From Pseudodesulfovibrio sp. (GTDB lineage: Bacteria; Desulfobacterota; Desulfovibrionia; Desulfovibrionales; Desulfovibrionaceae): a DNA stretch of 64,000 nt. The notes beneath the pieces are model-generated. The model searched no databases, was not told where the DNA came from, and saw only the letters and a list, made by a program, of their open reading frames with translations. A program made the translations under genes and the position numbers. Positions 25,978 to 33,640 of the stretch are shown here, in pieces (the stretch's first letter is position 1; every line of letters starts with the position of its first letter). The stretch lies in NCBI GenBank assembly GCA_016744135.1, contig JADGEX010000002.1:806001-870000 (forward strand). The letters run 5' to 3'.

Positions 25978-27398
25978 GTTTGCGTCTGCGTCTGTTTATA
26001 GCCTTTGCCGTCATGGTTGGGTTGAGTCTGTTTTTTGTGCTCGATATTGTGACCGATGAACTCAAGCCAGCCATGCGTCAGTCCATGGAAGAAACACTCA
26101 TTGATACCTCCATCATGCTCGCAGAGTTCGCGCGTGAAGACTTTCGTGAGGGAGTCTTCAAGGATGGGCATCTACTTGAGGCTCTTGATCGGTATACCAA
26201 AGCCAGTCCTGACGCACTCGTATGGGGTGTGCGCAAACAGAAAACCGACCACAGGATTTATGTCACTGATGCACGCGGCACGGTGCTTTACGATTCGGAT
26301 GGAGGCAAGGCTGTTGGCCGAGATTATTCCCGGTGGAATGATGTTTATCTGACATTGCGGGGTAAATACGGGGCGCGTTCCACCCCCTCCGGTGAGGATG
26401 GAAAGTCGGTCATGTATGTGGCGGCACCAATTTATAATGATGCCAATAAACTGGTTGGTGTTTTGTCTGTTGGCAAGCCTACTGCCAGTATAGAACCGTA
26501 TTTCATGAAGGCGCGGAACACTATTATTCAGGCGAGTGTCTCATTGTTTCTTGCCGCGCTTGTTGTTGCCCTGTTGTTGGCATGGTGGCACGGGCGAGAT
26601 GTGACTCGGTTGGTTGCATATACCGATGATCGTGCTCGAGGACGGCAAACACGACAACCACGGCTTGGAGCGTCGGAGATGAAGCGCCTTGGTGCAGCCG
26701 TGGAAAAGATGCGCGTGGAATTGGAAGGCAAAGAATATGTGGAACAGTATGTTCATTCGTTGACCCATGAGTTGAAATCACCACTCACCGCCATTACCGG
26801 GGCCGTTGAAATTCTTGAATCACCCAATTTAAGTGATACGGATCGACAACGTTTTCTGCATCATATTGGCGCTGAAAACAGTCGTATGAGACAGATTATC
26901 GAGCGGTTGTTACTTTTGGCTTCTCTTGAGAAGCAGGAGGCTCTGAACAATCCTGCCGAAGTGGATATTGCAACGCAGTTGAACACTCTGCTTGAGGCCC
27001 ACGAAGTGCGGTTGTCGGCGTCGAATATTACTCTTGAGCGCCAAATACCTGACTCTCTCCACTTGCAGGGAGAGGGCTTTCTCATCACTCAGGCATTGGA
27101 TAATTTGTTGGGTAATGCTTTGGACTTTGTTACTCAAGGTGGAACCCTTTCGGTGTTGGCGTATAGTGAAAATACGGGTGCCGTTGTGGAAGTGACGAAC
27201 TCCGGGGATCCCATCCCGGATTACGCCTTCGATAAGATTTTCAATCGATTTTACTCACTTCCCCGTCCATCAGGCGGCATAAAGAGTACAGGGCTGGGAT
27301 TGCCTTTTATCCGCGAAGTGGCCGAGTTGCACGGCGGTAGCATCAAGCTTGAGAATATCGAAGGTGGGGTGCGTGCCATATTGCGTCTGGCCGTGTAA
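25974..27398 (+). CDS. creC: CreC-like sensor histidine kinase
   Basis: 474 residues: helix at 8-25, a periplasmic sensor part with 'VYVTDARGTVLYDSDGG'-type Cache/PAS features (about 95-125), second helix about 175-205, HAMP-like linker, HisKA 'SLTHELKSPLTAITGAV', HATPase 'DNLLGNALDFV' and 'STGLGLPFIREVAELHGG'. Partner of CreB. In enterobacteria CreBC controls carbon metabolism and creD; the signal here is unknown. Confidence 0.88.
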   Translation: MSLRLRLFIAFAVMVGLSLFFVLDIVTDELKPAMRQSMEETLIDTSIMLAEFAREDFREGVFKDGHLLEALDRYTKASPDALVWGVRKQKTDHRIYVTDARGTVLYDSDGGKAVGRDYSRWNDVYLTLRGKYGARSTPSGEDGKSVMYVAAPIYNDANKLVGVLSVGKPTASIEPYFMKARNTIIQASVSLFLAALVVALLLAWWHGRDVTRLVAYTDDRARGRQTRQPRLGASEMKRLGAAVEKMRVELEGKEYVEQYVHSLTHELKSPLTAITGAVEILESPNLSDTDRQRFLHHIGAENSRMRQIIERLLLLASLEKQEALNNPAEVDIATQLNTLLEAHEVRLSASNITLERQIPDSLHLQGEGFLITQALDNLLGNALDFVTQGGTLSVLAYSENTGAVVEVTNSGDPIPDYAFDKIFNRFYSLPRPSGGIKSTGLGLPFIREVAELHGGSIKLENIEGGVRAILRLAV

Positions 27399-27430
27399 AA
27401 TTCCATTCCACATCAAAAACACATATTCGC

Positions 27431-27446
27431 TTCACATTTATCCCAC
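27431..27446. promoter_or_regulatory. Possible cre-tag-like CreB site
   Basis: TTCAC-ATTTAT-CCCAC resembles the E. coli CreB tag TTCAC-N6-TTCAC (8 of 10 specified bases). It lies in the 113-base gap before creD, where such a site is expected. Confidence 0.3.
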
Positions 27447-27511
27447 AAACCCGGTGCAGGGTCTCCTTGACGGTAACGAAATGAGAATTCGTCCACAAAA
27501 GGAGACGTTTG

Positions 27512-28894
27512 ATGAAAGGGTATCTGGGGAAATTTCTTGTGATTACGGTCCTGTCTCTGTTGTGCCTTATTCCATTGAGCATGGTGGAAGGGGTGATTTA
27601 TGAACGGGATCAATTGCACCGGGAAGTCGGGCATAAAATAGCATCGCAATATGCGGGATATCAGAGGTTGACTGCGCCGGTGCTGGTGGCAAATTATACA
27701 GTGGAAGAGGTCTCCTCCAGAGTTGTCATCGACGAGTTGACCAAGGAACAAAAGAAAGAAGAATTCAAGACCGAGAAGCGAGAGTATCTGTTTTTCGTAC
27801 CGAAAAGTACAAGGGTTAAAGGTGTGCTGCGCCCCAATGCGCTGCAGCGAGGCATCTTTTCCATTCCGGTGTACACTTCCAAGATTCAGATTAATGGTAC
27901 CTTTTCTGAAATCAAGTTGCCGCAAGTCGGTCAGGTGGTGGATGGAAGACCTGTAATAGCTGTTTCGTCCCTGACTCTTCTTATGCCTTTGAAGGAGCCT
28001 CGTGGCATTTCGACTCCGCCTTTATTGCAATTGAATGAGCGTACAATGGTCGTTCGTCCCAGTCATGAAAATCCGTTGATTAAGCAGTGGCCCACGGGGT
28101 TTTCGGCTTCGGTTGACCCCAGAACGGTGGAAGGACGCGCTTCCGTTTCTTTTTCCATGACACTTGATCTTCATGGTTCTCATGATTTGAGTTTTATTCC
28201 TTTGGGTGGTGAATACTCGGTAGATCTCCAATCCATTTGGCCGCATCCTCGATTTGATGGAGAGTATTTACCTGCTACCCGTGAGGTGACACGGACCGGC
28301 TTCAAGGCACATTGGTCTGTTACGGAATTCGCCAACAGTGCCGGGTTGGGTGGCAAGGAATTGTTGAGTTGGGATCGTCCGGCATTTGGCGTGGAATTGA
28401 TAGATCCGGTGGATATTTATACTCAGTCTGAGCGGGCTGTGAAATATGGATTCCTGTTTATTTTGTTGACGTTGGAGTTTTTTCTTCTCTTTGAAGTCTT
28501 GCGGGGAATGCGAATTCATGTGGCCCAATATCTTTTTGTGGGGGCTGCTTTAACCATTTTTTATCTGCTGCTGATCTCTTTGGCTGAACATATTGGATTT
28601 GGTTTTGCCTATCTTGCGGCCAGTGTGGCGTGTGTGTCAGTGCTTACGGTGTATGTCCGCAGTATGGTCGGGAAAATGAAGGTTGCCATCGGATTTGGAT
28701 GTGCCATTTCAGTTTTGTATGGTGCGCTTTATTTCATCTTGCTTTCGGAACAGTATGCATTGGTGCTTGGTTCCGGGCTGTTGTTCACGATATTGGCTGC
28801 GACGATGTTTTTGACCCGTAATGTAGATTGGTACGAACTGGAAGGCTCAGTGGATTATACGAAGATGTTTCGCAAAAAGAAGAAGGTTGAATAG
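27512..28894 (+). CDS. creD: CreD-family inner-membrane protein
   Basis: 460 residues. Starts at the ATG at 27512 with AAAGGAG before it. One N-terminal helix ('FLVITVLSLLCLIPLSMVEGVI'), a large periplasmic domain with 'GYQRLTAPVLVANYTVEE' and 'GIFSIPVYTSKIQINGTF', both typical of CreD, and then five or six C-terminal helices. CreD is induced by CreBC and protects the envelope in enterobacteria and Stenotrophomonas; exact activity is not known. Confidence 0.9.
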   Translation: MKGYLGKFLVITVLSLLCLIPLSMVEGVIYERDQLHREVGHKIASQYAGYQRLTAPVLVANYTVEEVSSRVVIDELTKEQKKEEFKTEKREYLFFVPKSTRVKGVLRPNALQRGIFSIPVYTSKIQINGTFSEIKLPQVGQVVDGRPVIAVSSLTLLMPLKEPRGISTPPLLQLNERTMVVRPSHENPLIKQWPTGFSASVDPRTVEGRASVSFSMTLDLHGSHDLSFIPLGGEYSVDLQSIWPHPRFDGEYLPATREVTRTGFKAHWSVTEFANSAGLGGKELLSWDRPAFGVELIDPVDIYTQSERAVKYGFLFILLTLEFFLLFEVLRGMRIHVAQYLFVGAALTIFYLLLISLAEHIGFGFAYLAASVACVSVLTVYVRSMVGKMKVAIGFGCAISVLYGALYFILLSEQYALVLGSGLLFTILAATMFLTRNVDWYELEGSVDYTKMFRKKKKVE

Positions 28895-28911
28895 ATCGTT
28901 TATTGAATAGC

Positions 28912-28945
28912 AAAGCCCCTTGCCGAGTTGGCAAGGGGCTTTTTA
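28912..28945. terminator. Bidirectional terminator between creD and the selenoprotein gene
   Basis: AAAGCCCCTTGCC / GGCAAGGGGCTTT, 13 near-perfect pairs, loop GAGTT, T-rich on the plus side and AT-rich on the minus side. Serves two convergent operons. Confidence 0.85.
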
Positions 28946-28975
28946 TTTTGGTCGCTATGAAATTGATTCCCTGCA

Positions 28976-29269
28976 TCAGGCGTTCAGCGGAGTCAGGACA
29001 ACTTCCTTGTTTTCGTTGAATTGCAGAGAATACGTTTTCCCATATTTTTCCAGAAAGTCTTCTTCTGCGGTGAACGGAACACCATTTATTTCAATTTGTA
29101 CATCATCATCTTCATCCGGTTCGTCCATGCCCAGACCGAGCACTATTTTCGCGTGTCAGCCTCCGCCGACTTTGTATTCGCGCAGTCGAATACAGGTTTC
29201 TTCATCTTCGTCTTCAAGCATGGCCCGGAGCTTTTCAAGCATTTCTTCCGGGACGGTCAGTTCAAACAT
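28976..29269 (-). CDS. HesB/IscA-like selenoprotein (in-frame UGA = Sec38)
   Basis: A 97-residue reading frame on the minus strand, ATG at 29269 with GAGGG before it, interrupted only by TGA at 29158-29156. Read through as selenocysteine it gives 'IRLREYKVGGG-U-HAKIVLGLGMDEPD' followed by 'VQIEINGVPF', which aligns with HesB/IscA-like proteins where the GGC cysteine stands at the U position. The UGA is followed by an 18-nt interval and then loop GGUCU, closed by stem UGCUC/GGGCA: the same loop and the same distance as in the E. coli fdhF SECIS, which also starts UGA-CAC. HesB-like selenoproteins are a known bacterial class. It is the last gene after the glycyl radical activase and C_GCAxxG protein; a redox or cluster-carrier role is inferred. 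Confidence 0.85.
29116..29158 (-). promoter_or_regulatory. Bacterial SECIS element
   Basis: Directly 3' of the UGA on the minus-strand mRNA: CACGCGAAAATAGTGCTC, then loop GGTCT, then GGGCAT. Stem TGCTC/GGGCA (one wobble) with G-U in the loop, the feature recognised by SelB. Confidence 0.8.
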
Positions 29270-29292
29270 ATCGTTACCCTCGTTGATTGTGG

Positions 29293-29835
29293 TTAGAATC
29301 TGACGGGCTTGAGCCCGTGTGTGGCAAATGTTCCAGTATGGTAGTTGATGATTTCATCATCGGCGTTCTCTGCCTTTTGCAGTGAGTCGGGGTGGAGAAG
29401 CAAATCGGCGCAGATGGCTGTCGCCGATTCCACGTAATCGAGACAGACTCCTTTGGAATCGGAATTTGGATCGCGGTCCTTGCTCAAATCCCGGCAACAG
29501 ATGCTGCCGTATTGAGTCAAGAAACGATCATATAATGCCTTTGATGCCTTTCGAACTTCATCATCATCGGTGGGCAGGGGGCCTTTTCCGAGAATGAGAC
29601 TTTGGGCCATGACCGCACCTGCCAATGCGCCGCAAACACATCCCGCATCGCCGATACCACCACAGAATCCTTTGGATATCGCAATGAGAATGTCTTGTGA
29701 CAATCCGCCGTCGAATTCCCGGTTGATGACCGTGAGTACTGCCTCGGAGCAGCACATTGAGCCATTGCCGTATAATTCTCTGGCTGTCGTGCCGGATTGT
29801 ATAATGAGGCGTGTATCTTGGGAGCGGGGTTTCAT
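29293..29835 (-). CDS. C_GCAxxG_C_C family redox protein
   Basis: 180 residues from the ATG at 29835 (GAGGA upstream); the longer reading would run back into the activase gene. Conserved cysteines appear as 'GSMCCSEAVL', 'GFCGGIGDAGCVCGALAGAV' and 'GSICCRDL', plus 'GVCLDYVESA', the pattern that names this family. Members are thought to be redox-active and often sit beside oxidoreductases in strict anaerobes. It is 20 bases from the activase and 23 bases from the selenoprotein gene, so all three are co-transcribed. Confidence 0.85.
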   Translation of the reverse strand: MKPRSQDTRLIIQSGTTARELYGNGSMCCSEAVLTVINREFDGGLSQDILIAISKGFCGGIGDAGCVCGALAGAVMAQSLILGKGPLPTDDDEVRKASKALYDRFLTQYGSICCRDLSKDRDPNSDSKGVCLDYVESATAICADLLLHPDSLQKAENADDEIINYHTGTFATHGLKPVRF

Positions 29836-29855
29836 CGTGTGTCCTCTCTGATTGC

Positions 29856-30749
29856 CTATACAATCACGGTGTTGAGGCCGTGGTTTGCAAATCGTTCGAG
29901 AATGACATCCAGTTGTTCCGGCGTGTATTCGCCAGACATGCGGTAGGCCCACCCGAGAGCGGCGTATTTGTTGCGGCCAAAAGCGTGACACGGCATGACT
30001 TCGATTTCTGGGCTATCGAATTCTTTGAAGAATTCTGCCATGGCGGCGATATTTTCGTCTGAATCGTTCATCCCCGGCATCAGGGGCATGCGGAGGCGGA
30101 CCTGTGTTTTTGAATTCAAGGCGGTTCGCAGATTGCGCAGAATTATTGTATTGTCTTGTCCTGTTAATTTTTTGTGCTGTTCAGGGTCCATGTGTTTGCA
30201 GTCAAACAAAAAAAGATCAGCCAATTCAATGGTTCTATCAAAGCGTTCAACGGGACAGAAACCGCAAGTATCCACGGTTACATGAAACCCTTCCTCATGT
30301 GCAGCACGTACCATATCCAAAAAGAATTCTCCGCCGGATGTTGGTTCTCCTCCGCCAAAGGTAACTCCGCCGTCAGAGTTTTCATAGAACAGAGCGTCTT
30401 TGCGCACGACATCCATGACGTCTTCAACGGTCATTTCCTTACCGGACATTTCACGGGCTTTGCTGGGGCAAACTTCGGCACATTTGCCACAGTCGGTACA
30501 TTTTTCGAGGTCACGGCCGAATTTTTCGTCCATTGGCATGACGGCTCCGTTGGGGCAGATCTCCATGCAGGCTCCGCATCCGGTGCACAGTGATTCAAAA
30601 AACATCATCTGCGGGGAGGATTTTTGAGATTCCGGATTACTGCACCAGAGGCAGGAGAGCGGACAGCCTTTCAAAAAAACCGTGGTTCGTAACCCCGGGC
30701 CATCCTGAACAGACATTCGTTGGATATTGTAAACCATTCCCTGACTCAT
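29856..30749 (-). CDS. Glycyl radical enzyme activating enzyme (radical SAM)
   Basis: 297 residues. Radical-SAM motif 'GCPLSCLWCSNPES' near residue 30 (CxxxCxxC), then two extra [4Fe-4S] clusters 'CTGCGACMEICPNGA' and 'CTDCGKCAEVCPSKA' that mark activases of non-PFL glycyl radical enzymes. 'GGVTFGGGEPT' and 'VTVDTCGF' are further family motifs. It makes the glycyl radical on the enzyme encoded just upstream (at 33338). RBS and start match at 30749. Confidence 0.93.
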   Translation of the reverse strand: MSQGMVYNIQRMSVQDGPGLRTTVFLKGCPLSCLWCSNPESQKSSPQMMFFESLCTGCGACMEICPNGAVMPMDEKFGRDLEKCTDCGKCAEVCPSKAREMSGKEMTVEDVMDVVRKDALFYENSDGGVTFGGGEPTSGGEFFLDMVRAAHEEGFHVTVDTCGFCPVERFDRTIELADLFLFDCKHMDPEQHKKLTGQDNTIILRNLRTALNSKTQVRLRMPLMPGMNDSDENIAAMAEFFKEFDSPEIEVMPCHAFGRNKYAALGWAYRMSGEYTPEQLDVILERFANHGLNTVIV

Positions 30750-30828
30750 AAGTGTCTCCGCAGATAGTTGTTTTGAGTTTTACCATGGGGGCAGGCGTGT
30801 CCCCGTATTGAGTGTGTCGAAAAAGGGG

Positions 30829-30869
30829 GCAGGGTGGGGCCGATAGTGTGGAGGGCAACCCCACCCTGC
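30829..30869 (-). terminator. Hairpin between glycyl radical enzyme and activase genes
   Basis: GCAGGGTGGGG / CCCCACCCTGC, 11 perfect pairs with a 19-base loop; on the minus strand it is followed by CCCCCTTTTT. Probably lets only part of the transcripts reach the activase, as is common when the enzyme is needed in excess. Confidence 0.6.
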
Positions 30870-30884
30870 GGAGTGCTTTACCCT

Positions 30885-33338
30885 TTAGGAGTTGTATTCC
30901 GTACGTTTGATGATTTCATTCTGTACGCCCATGTCCAAACGAGTGAAGTAGGCGCTGAAACCGGCAACGCGGACAACCAGATCTGAGTATTCTTTCGGGT
31001 TGACCTGCGCATCTTTCAGGGTCTTGGAATCCACGCAGTTGAACTGGATGTGGGAGCCGCCGAAGTCGCAGTATGTCTTGATTAGAGACACCAGTGTGCG
31101 TGCGCCCTGTGGGCCTTCCATGATAGAGGGAGAGAACTTCACGTTGAAGTGGTTTGCTCCGTAGCGGACTGTGTCGATGGCTTCTGCGCCGGACTTGATG
31201 AGAGCGGTGATGCCTTCATGGTCAGTACCGGGCATTGCGGAGACACTGCCGTCAGTCAGTGCGACACCAGCCTTGCGTCCGTTGGGCAGAGCGCCCATGA
31301 GTGCGCCGAAGTAGTTGTGGTAGGACAGGGAGTATGCGTCCAGCGGAGTGCGGTAGCCGAAGCAGTCCGGTCCTTGAGCATGGTGGATAGCATCAACATC
31401 TTTGTAGTACTGCTGCACAAAGCCTTCTACTTCAGGTTGGTCGTTGCCATGCTTGGGTGCTTCAAAACACATCTTGCGGATGTCTTCGCAGCCTTCGAAG
31501 TTTGATTTAATGGCGTCAAGCATCTCTTGCATGGTCAATTTCTTCGTATCGAAGACAAGATGCTTAATGGCGAGCAGGGAGTTCGCGGCATCAATACCAG
31601 CAGTCATGATGGGATTGACCTGCGGGAAACGGGTACCGCCGGCTTCTTCGCAGACACCCTTTTCGATGCAGCCGTCGTACATGGCGGAGCGGAAGACGCT
31701 CGGAACGACCTGAAGTCTGGCCATTTGGCTCAGATCAGAGTGCTTCCGAGAGATGTTGAAGAGATGGTCGAGCTGTTTCTTGTAGGCATCGTACACCTCG
31801 TCAAAGGATGTGAATTCGGCGGGATCGCCGGTCTCAACACCAACTTTCTTTTTGGTGACAGGGCATTTACCGTTGTTTAGCATGACTTCGACGATTTTTG
31901 CGAGGCAGGGCTGGTCTTCCTGAGTGATGAAGCTGCCCTTTCCGCAGATACCTGTGGAGACACAACCATAGTTACCGCAGTTTCTGGCGTCTTCCAGAGA
32001 GATGCCGCCTTCGTATTGACCGAAGCGGGAGAGGTTACGCTGAATAACTACGTTGTTGTTCAAAATCTGGGGCTGGCCGGAACCGCCGCGGATGCACTCT
32101 ACAACTTTCTTCAGGTAAGAGTCTTTCATCTTGGGATGATAGAGCAGGGTCAGCGTGGGCTGAATGTTCTTCATTTTGACCTGAGTATCGAGCAGCATTT
32201 CTTCCAGCTCGGTGCTGGCATCGTTGCCGTCGGCATCCACACCACCGATGGTGATGCTCTGTCCTGTGTGGCCGGAAAGGGTGAGAGCGTATGAGTTGCC
32301 CTGATATTCAGCCAGTTCAAGGTGCTTGATCCATTGGAATTTGAGCAGAGTGGAAACCTGCTCACGTGTGAGGTTGCCTTCGTCGATGTCTTTTTTGAAG
32401 AAGGGGTACATGTACTGACCGTAACGACCGGGGGACGTTGCGCATGCCATCTGTTCGATTTCAATGGCCAGATGGATGAACCAGAAGGATTGGATGGCCT
32501 CGCGGAAGTTGCGGGCCGGGAATTCTGGGACGCGGCGGCAAATCTCAGCGATTTCCAACAGCTCTTTTTTGGTCTTGGGATCGCTTTCATCGGCAGCGGT
32601 CTTTTCGGCGAGGTCTGCATAGCGGTGAGAGTGGGCGATGACAGCTTCCAAGGTGACGAGCATTGACCGATACAGGTCGTGCTTTTCCTTGTTTTCCAAT
32701 GTTGTGGGGCAGTCTTCAAAGCGCTTTTTTACATCATCAATGAGCCAGCGCAAACCCTTGTTCAGAGCCATGGGGTAGTCGGCGATACCGGAACCACTCG
32801 CGACACTGACATTTTCATAGTACATGCCAGCTTTGGCGTACGGCTTGGGGTTGATGCCGTACTTTTCTTTGAACAATTTGTTGTTCAGATCGATGCAGGT
32901 GCGGCCTTTCCACAGTTTGTAGGTCTTTTCCAGCAGTTCCTGTGTCTCGGCGGGAATCTTCATTTCGCCAAGAGAAGCCATTTTGGCCATCTGCATTTCT
33001 TCTTTGATCCAGGAAACGTTCCATTCGGGGTATGCATATACACCGGCTCGCACGCCAGTCAGTGTACCAACGATGGGGTTGCCGTCGAGGAAGATGTTCT
33101 TTTTGGTCAGAACGCGTTCAAATAATTTTGCGCGGATATAGAAAGTGGATTCTCCCTGATATTCTTTATAAACTTCATTCAGGAATTGCAGACGTTCAGG
33201 GTCCATTACCTGCGGAGCGTTCATCAGGAAGTTTTTGAGTTCTTTGACACGGTCTTCAGCGGTGTTCCAGTCGATGCCATATCCCATGGAGGGGGTAGCA
33301 GAGGATTCTGAATCTTTTATCATGGAAAGATTGGTCAT
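30885..33338 (-). CDS. Glycyl radical enzyme of uncertain substrate (C459-V-S461 active site)
   Basis: 817 residues, of the PFL/diol-dehydratase superfamily. The C-terminal glycyl loop 'RVAGFSAYF' places the radical at Gly793. The active-site cysteine is Cys459 in 'ARNCGNYGCVSTGICG'. Known eliminases and lyases (glycerol and propanediol dehydratase, CutC, hydroxyproline dehydratase, isethionate lyase) have Cys-x-Glu there; here Ser replaces the Glu, and PFL's Cys-Cys is also absent. So neither PFL nor a standard dehydratase is supported. RBS AGGAG precedes ATG 33338, and a consensus sigma-54 promoter lies about 80 bases before. Cytoplasmic. Substrate may be imported by the APC permease nearby (inference). 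Confidence 0.88.
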   Translation of the reverse strand: MTNLSMIKDSESSATPSMGYGIDWNTAEDRVKELKNFLMNAPQVMDPERLQFLNEVYKEYQGESTFYIRAKLFERVLTKKNIFLDGNPIVGTLTGVRAGVYAYPEWNVSWIKEEMQMAKMASLGEMKIPAETQELLEKTYKLWKGRTCIDLNNKLFKEKYGINPKPYAKAGMYYENVSVASGSGIADYPMALNKGLRWLIDDVKKRFEDCPTTLENKEKHDLYRSMLVTLEAVIAHSHRYADLAEKTAADESDPKTKKELLEIAEICRRVPEFPARNFREAIQSFWFIHLAIEIEQMACATSPGRYGQYMYPFFKKDIDEGNLTREQVSTLLKFQWIKHLELAEYQGNSYALTLSGHTGQSITIGGVDADGNDASTELEEMLLDTQVKMKNIQPTLTLLYHPKMKDSYLKKVVECIRGGSGQPQILNNNVVIQRNLSRFGQYEGGISLEDARNCGNYGCVSTGICGKGSFITQEDQPCLAKIVEVMLNNGKCPVTKKKVGVETGDPAEFTSFDEVYDAYKKQLDHLFNISRKHSDLSQMARLQVVPSVFRSAMYDGCIEKGVCEEAGGTRFPQVNPIMTAGIDAANSLLAIKHLVFDTKKLTMQEMLDAIKSNFEGCEDIRKMCFEAPKHGNDQPEVEGFVQQYYKDVDAIHHAQGPDCFGYRTPLDAYSLSYHNYFGALMGALPNGRKAGVALTDGSVSAMPGTDHEGITALIKSGAEAIDTVRYGANHFNVKFSPSIMEGPQGARTLVSLIKTYCDFGGSHIQFNCVDSKTLKDAQVNPKEYSDLVVRVAGFSAYFTRLDMGVQNEIIKRTEYNS

Positions 33339-33415
33339 TGATATCTCCTGTTTGTGTAAGATTTTCCCTGAAGAAAATTGAAAGCGGTGTTCGTTCGCTT
33401 GTTCTTTTTGTCACT

Positions 33416-33431
33416 AGCAGGAGGTGTGCCA
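33416..33431 (-). promoter_or_regulatory. Sigma-54 promoter of the glycyl radical enzyme operon
   Basis: Minus strand TGGCAC-ACCTC-CTGCT, near consensus, about 78 bases before the start codon. The divergent gene at 33641 encodes a sigma-54 activator, the likely regulator. Confidence 0.85.
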
Positions 33432-33517
33432 TGTGGTGATTTGTCTTTTAATTTGTATTTAAATATTTATTATAATGAAGTTTATTCTTATTTTAAGTTT
33501 TTTTTGAGATAGTGAAA

Positions 33518-33544
33518 AAAGTTTTTTTTTGTAAAAAAAACTTT
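33518..33544. repeat. AT-only palindrome in the divergent promoter region
   Basis: AAAGTTTTTTTT-TGT-AAAAAAAACTTT, 12 paired bases. Lies about 90 bases upstream of the minus-strand sigma-54 promoter, where activator sites sit; may be an activator site or a bent-DNA element. Confidence 0.45.
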
Positions 33545-33640
33545 CTTTTTTAATAAAAATTTTTCATTGGAGTCGCGGAAGCGCAGTTGTTGATATTTAT
33601 ATTTCCATTGCCCACACTAAATCTGAAGAGGTCGTGAGAT

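Noticed and set aside
28976-29269. HesB-like gene as a pseudogene with a nonsense mutation
   Set aside because: Only one stop, exactly at the family Cys position, with a SECIS at the correct distance and intact sequence after it.
28920-29303. Plus-strand Ser-rich 127-residue open frame over the selenoprotein gene
   Set aside because: No ribosome site, low-complexity Ser-rich composition typical of the reverse of an acidic gene; the minus strand has the family match and SECIS.
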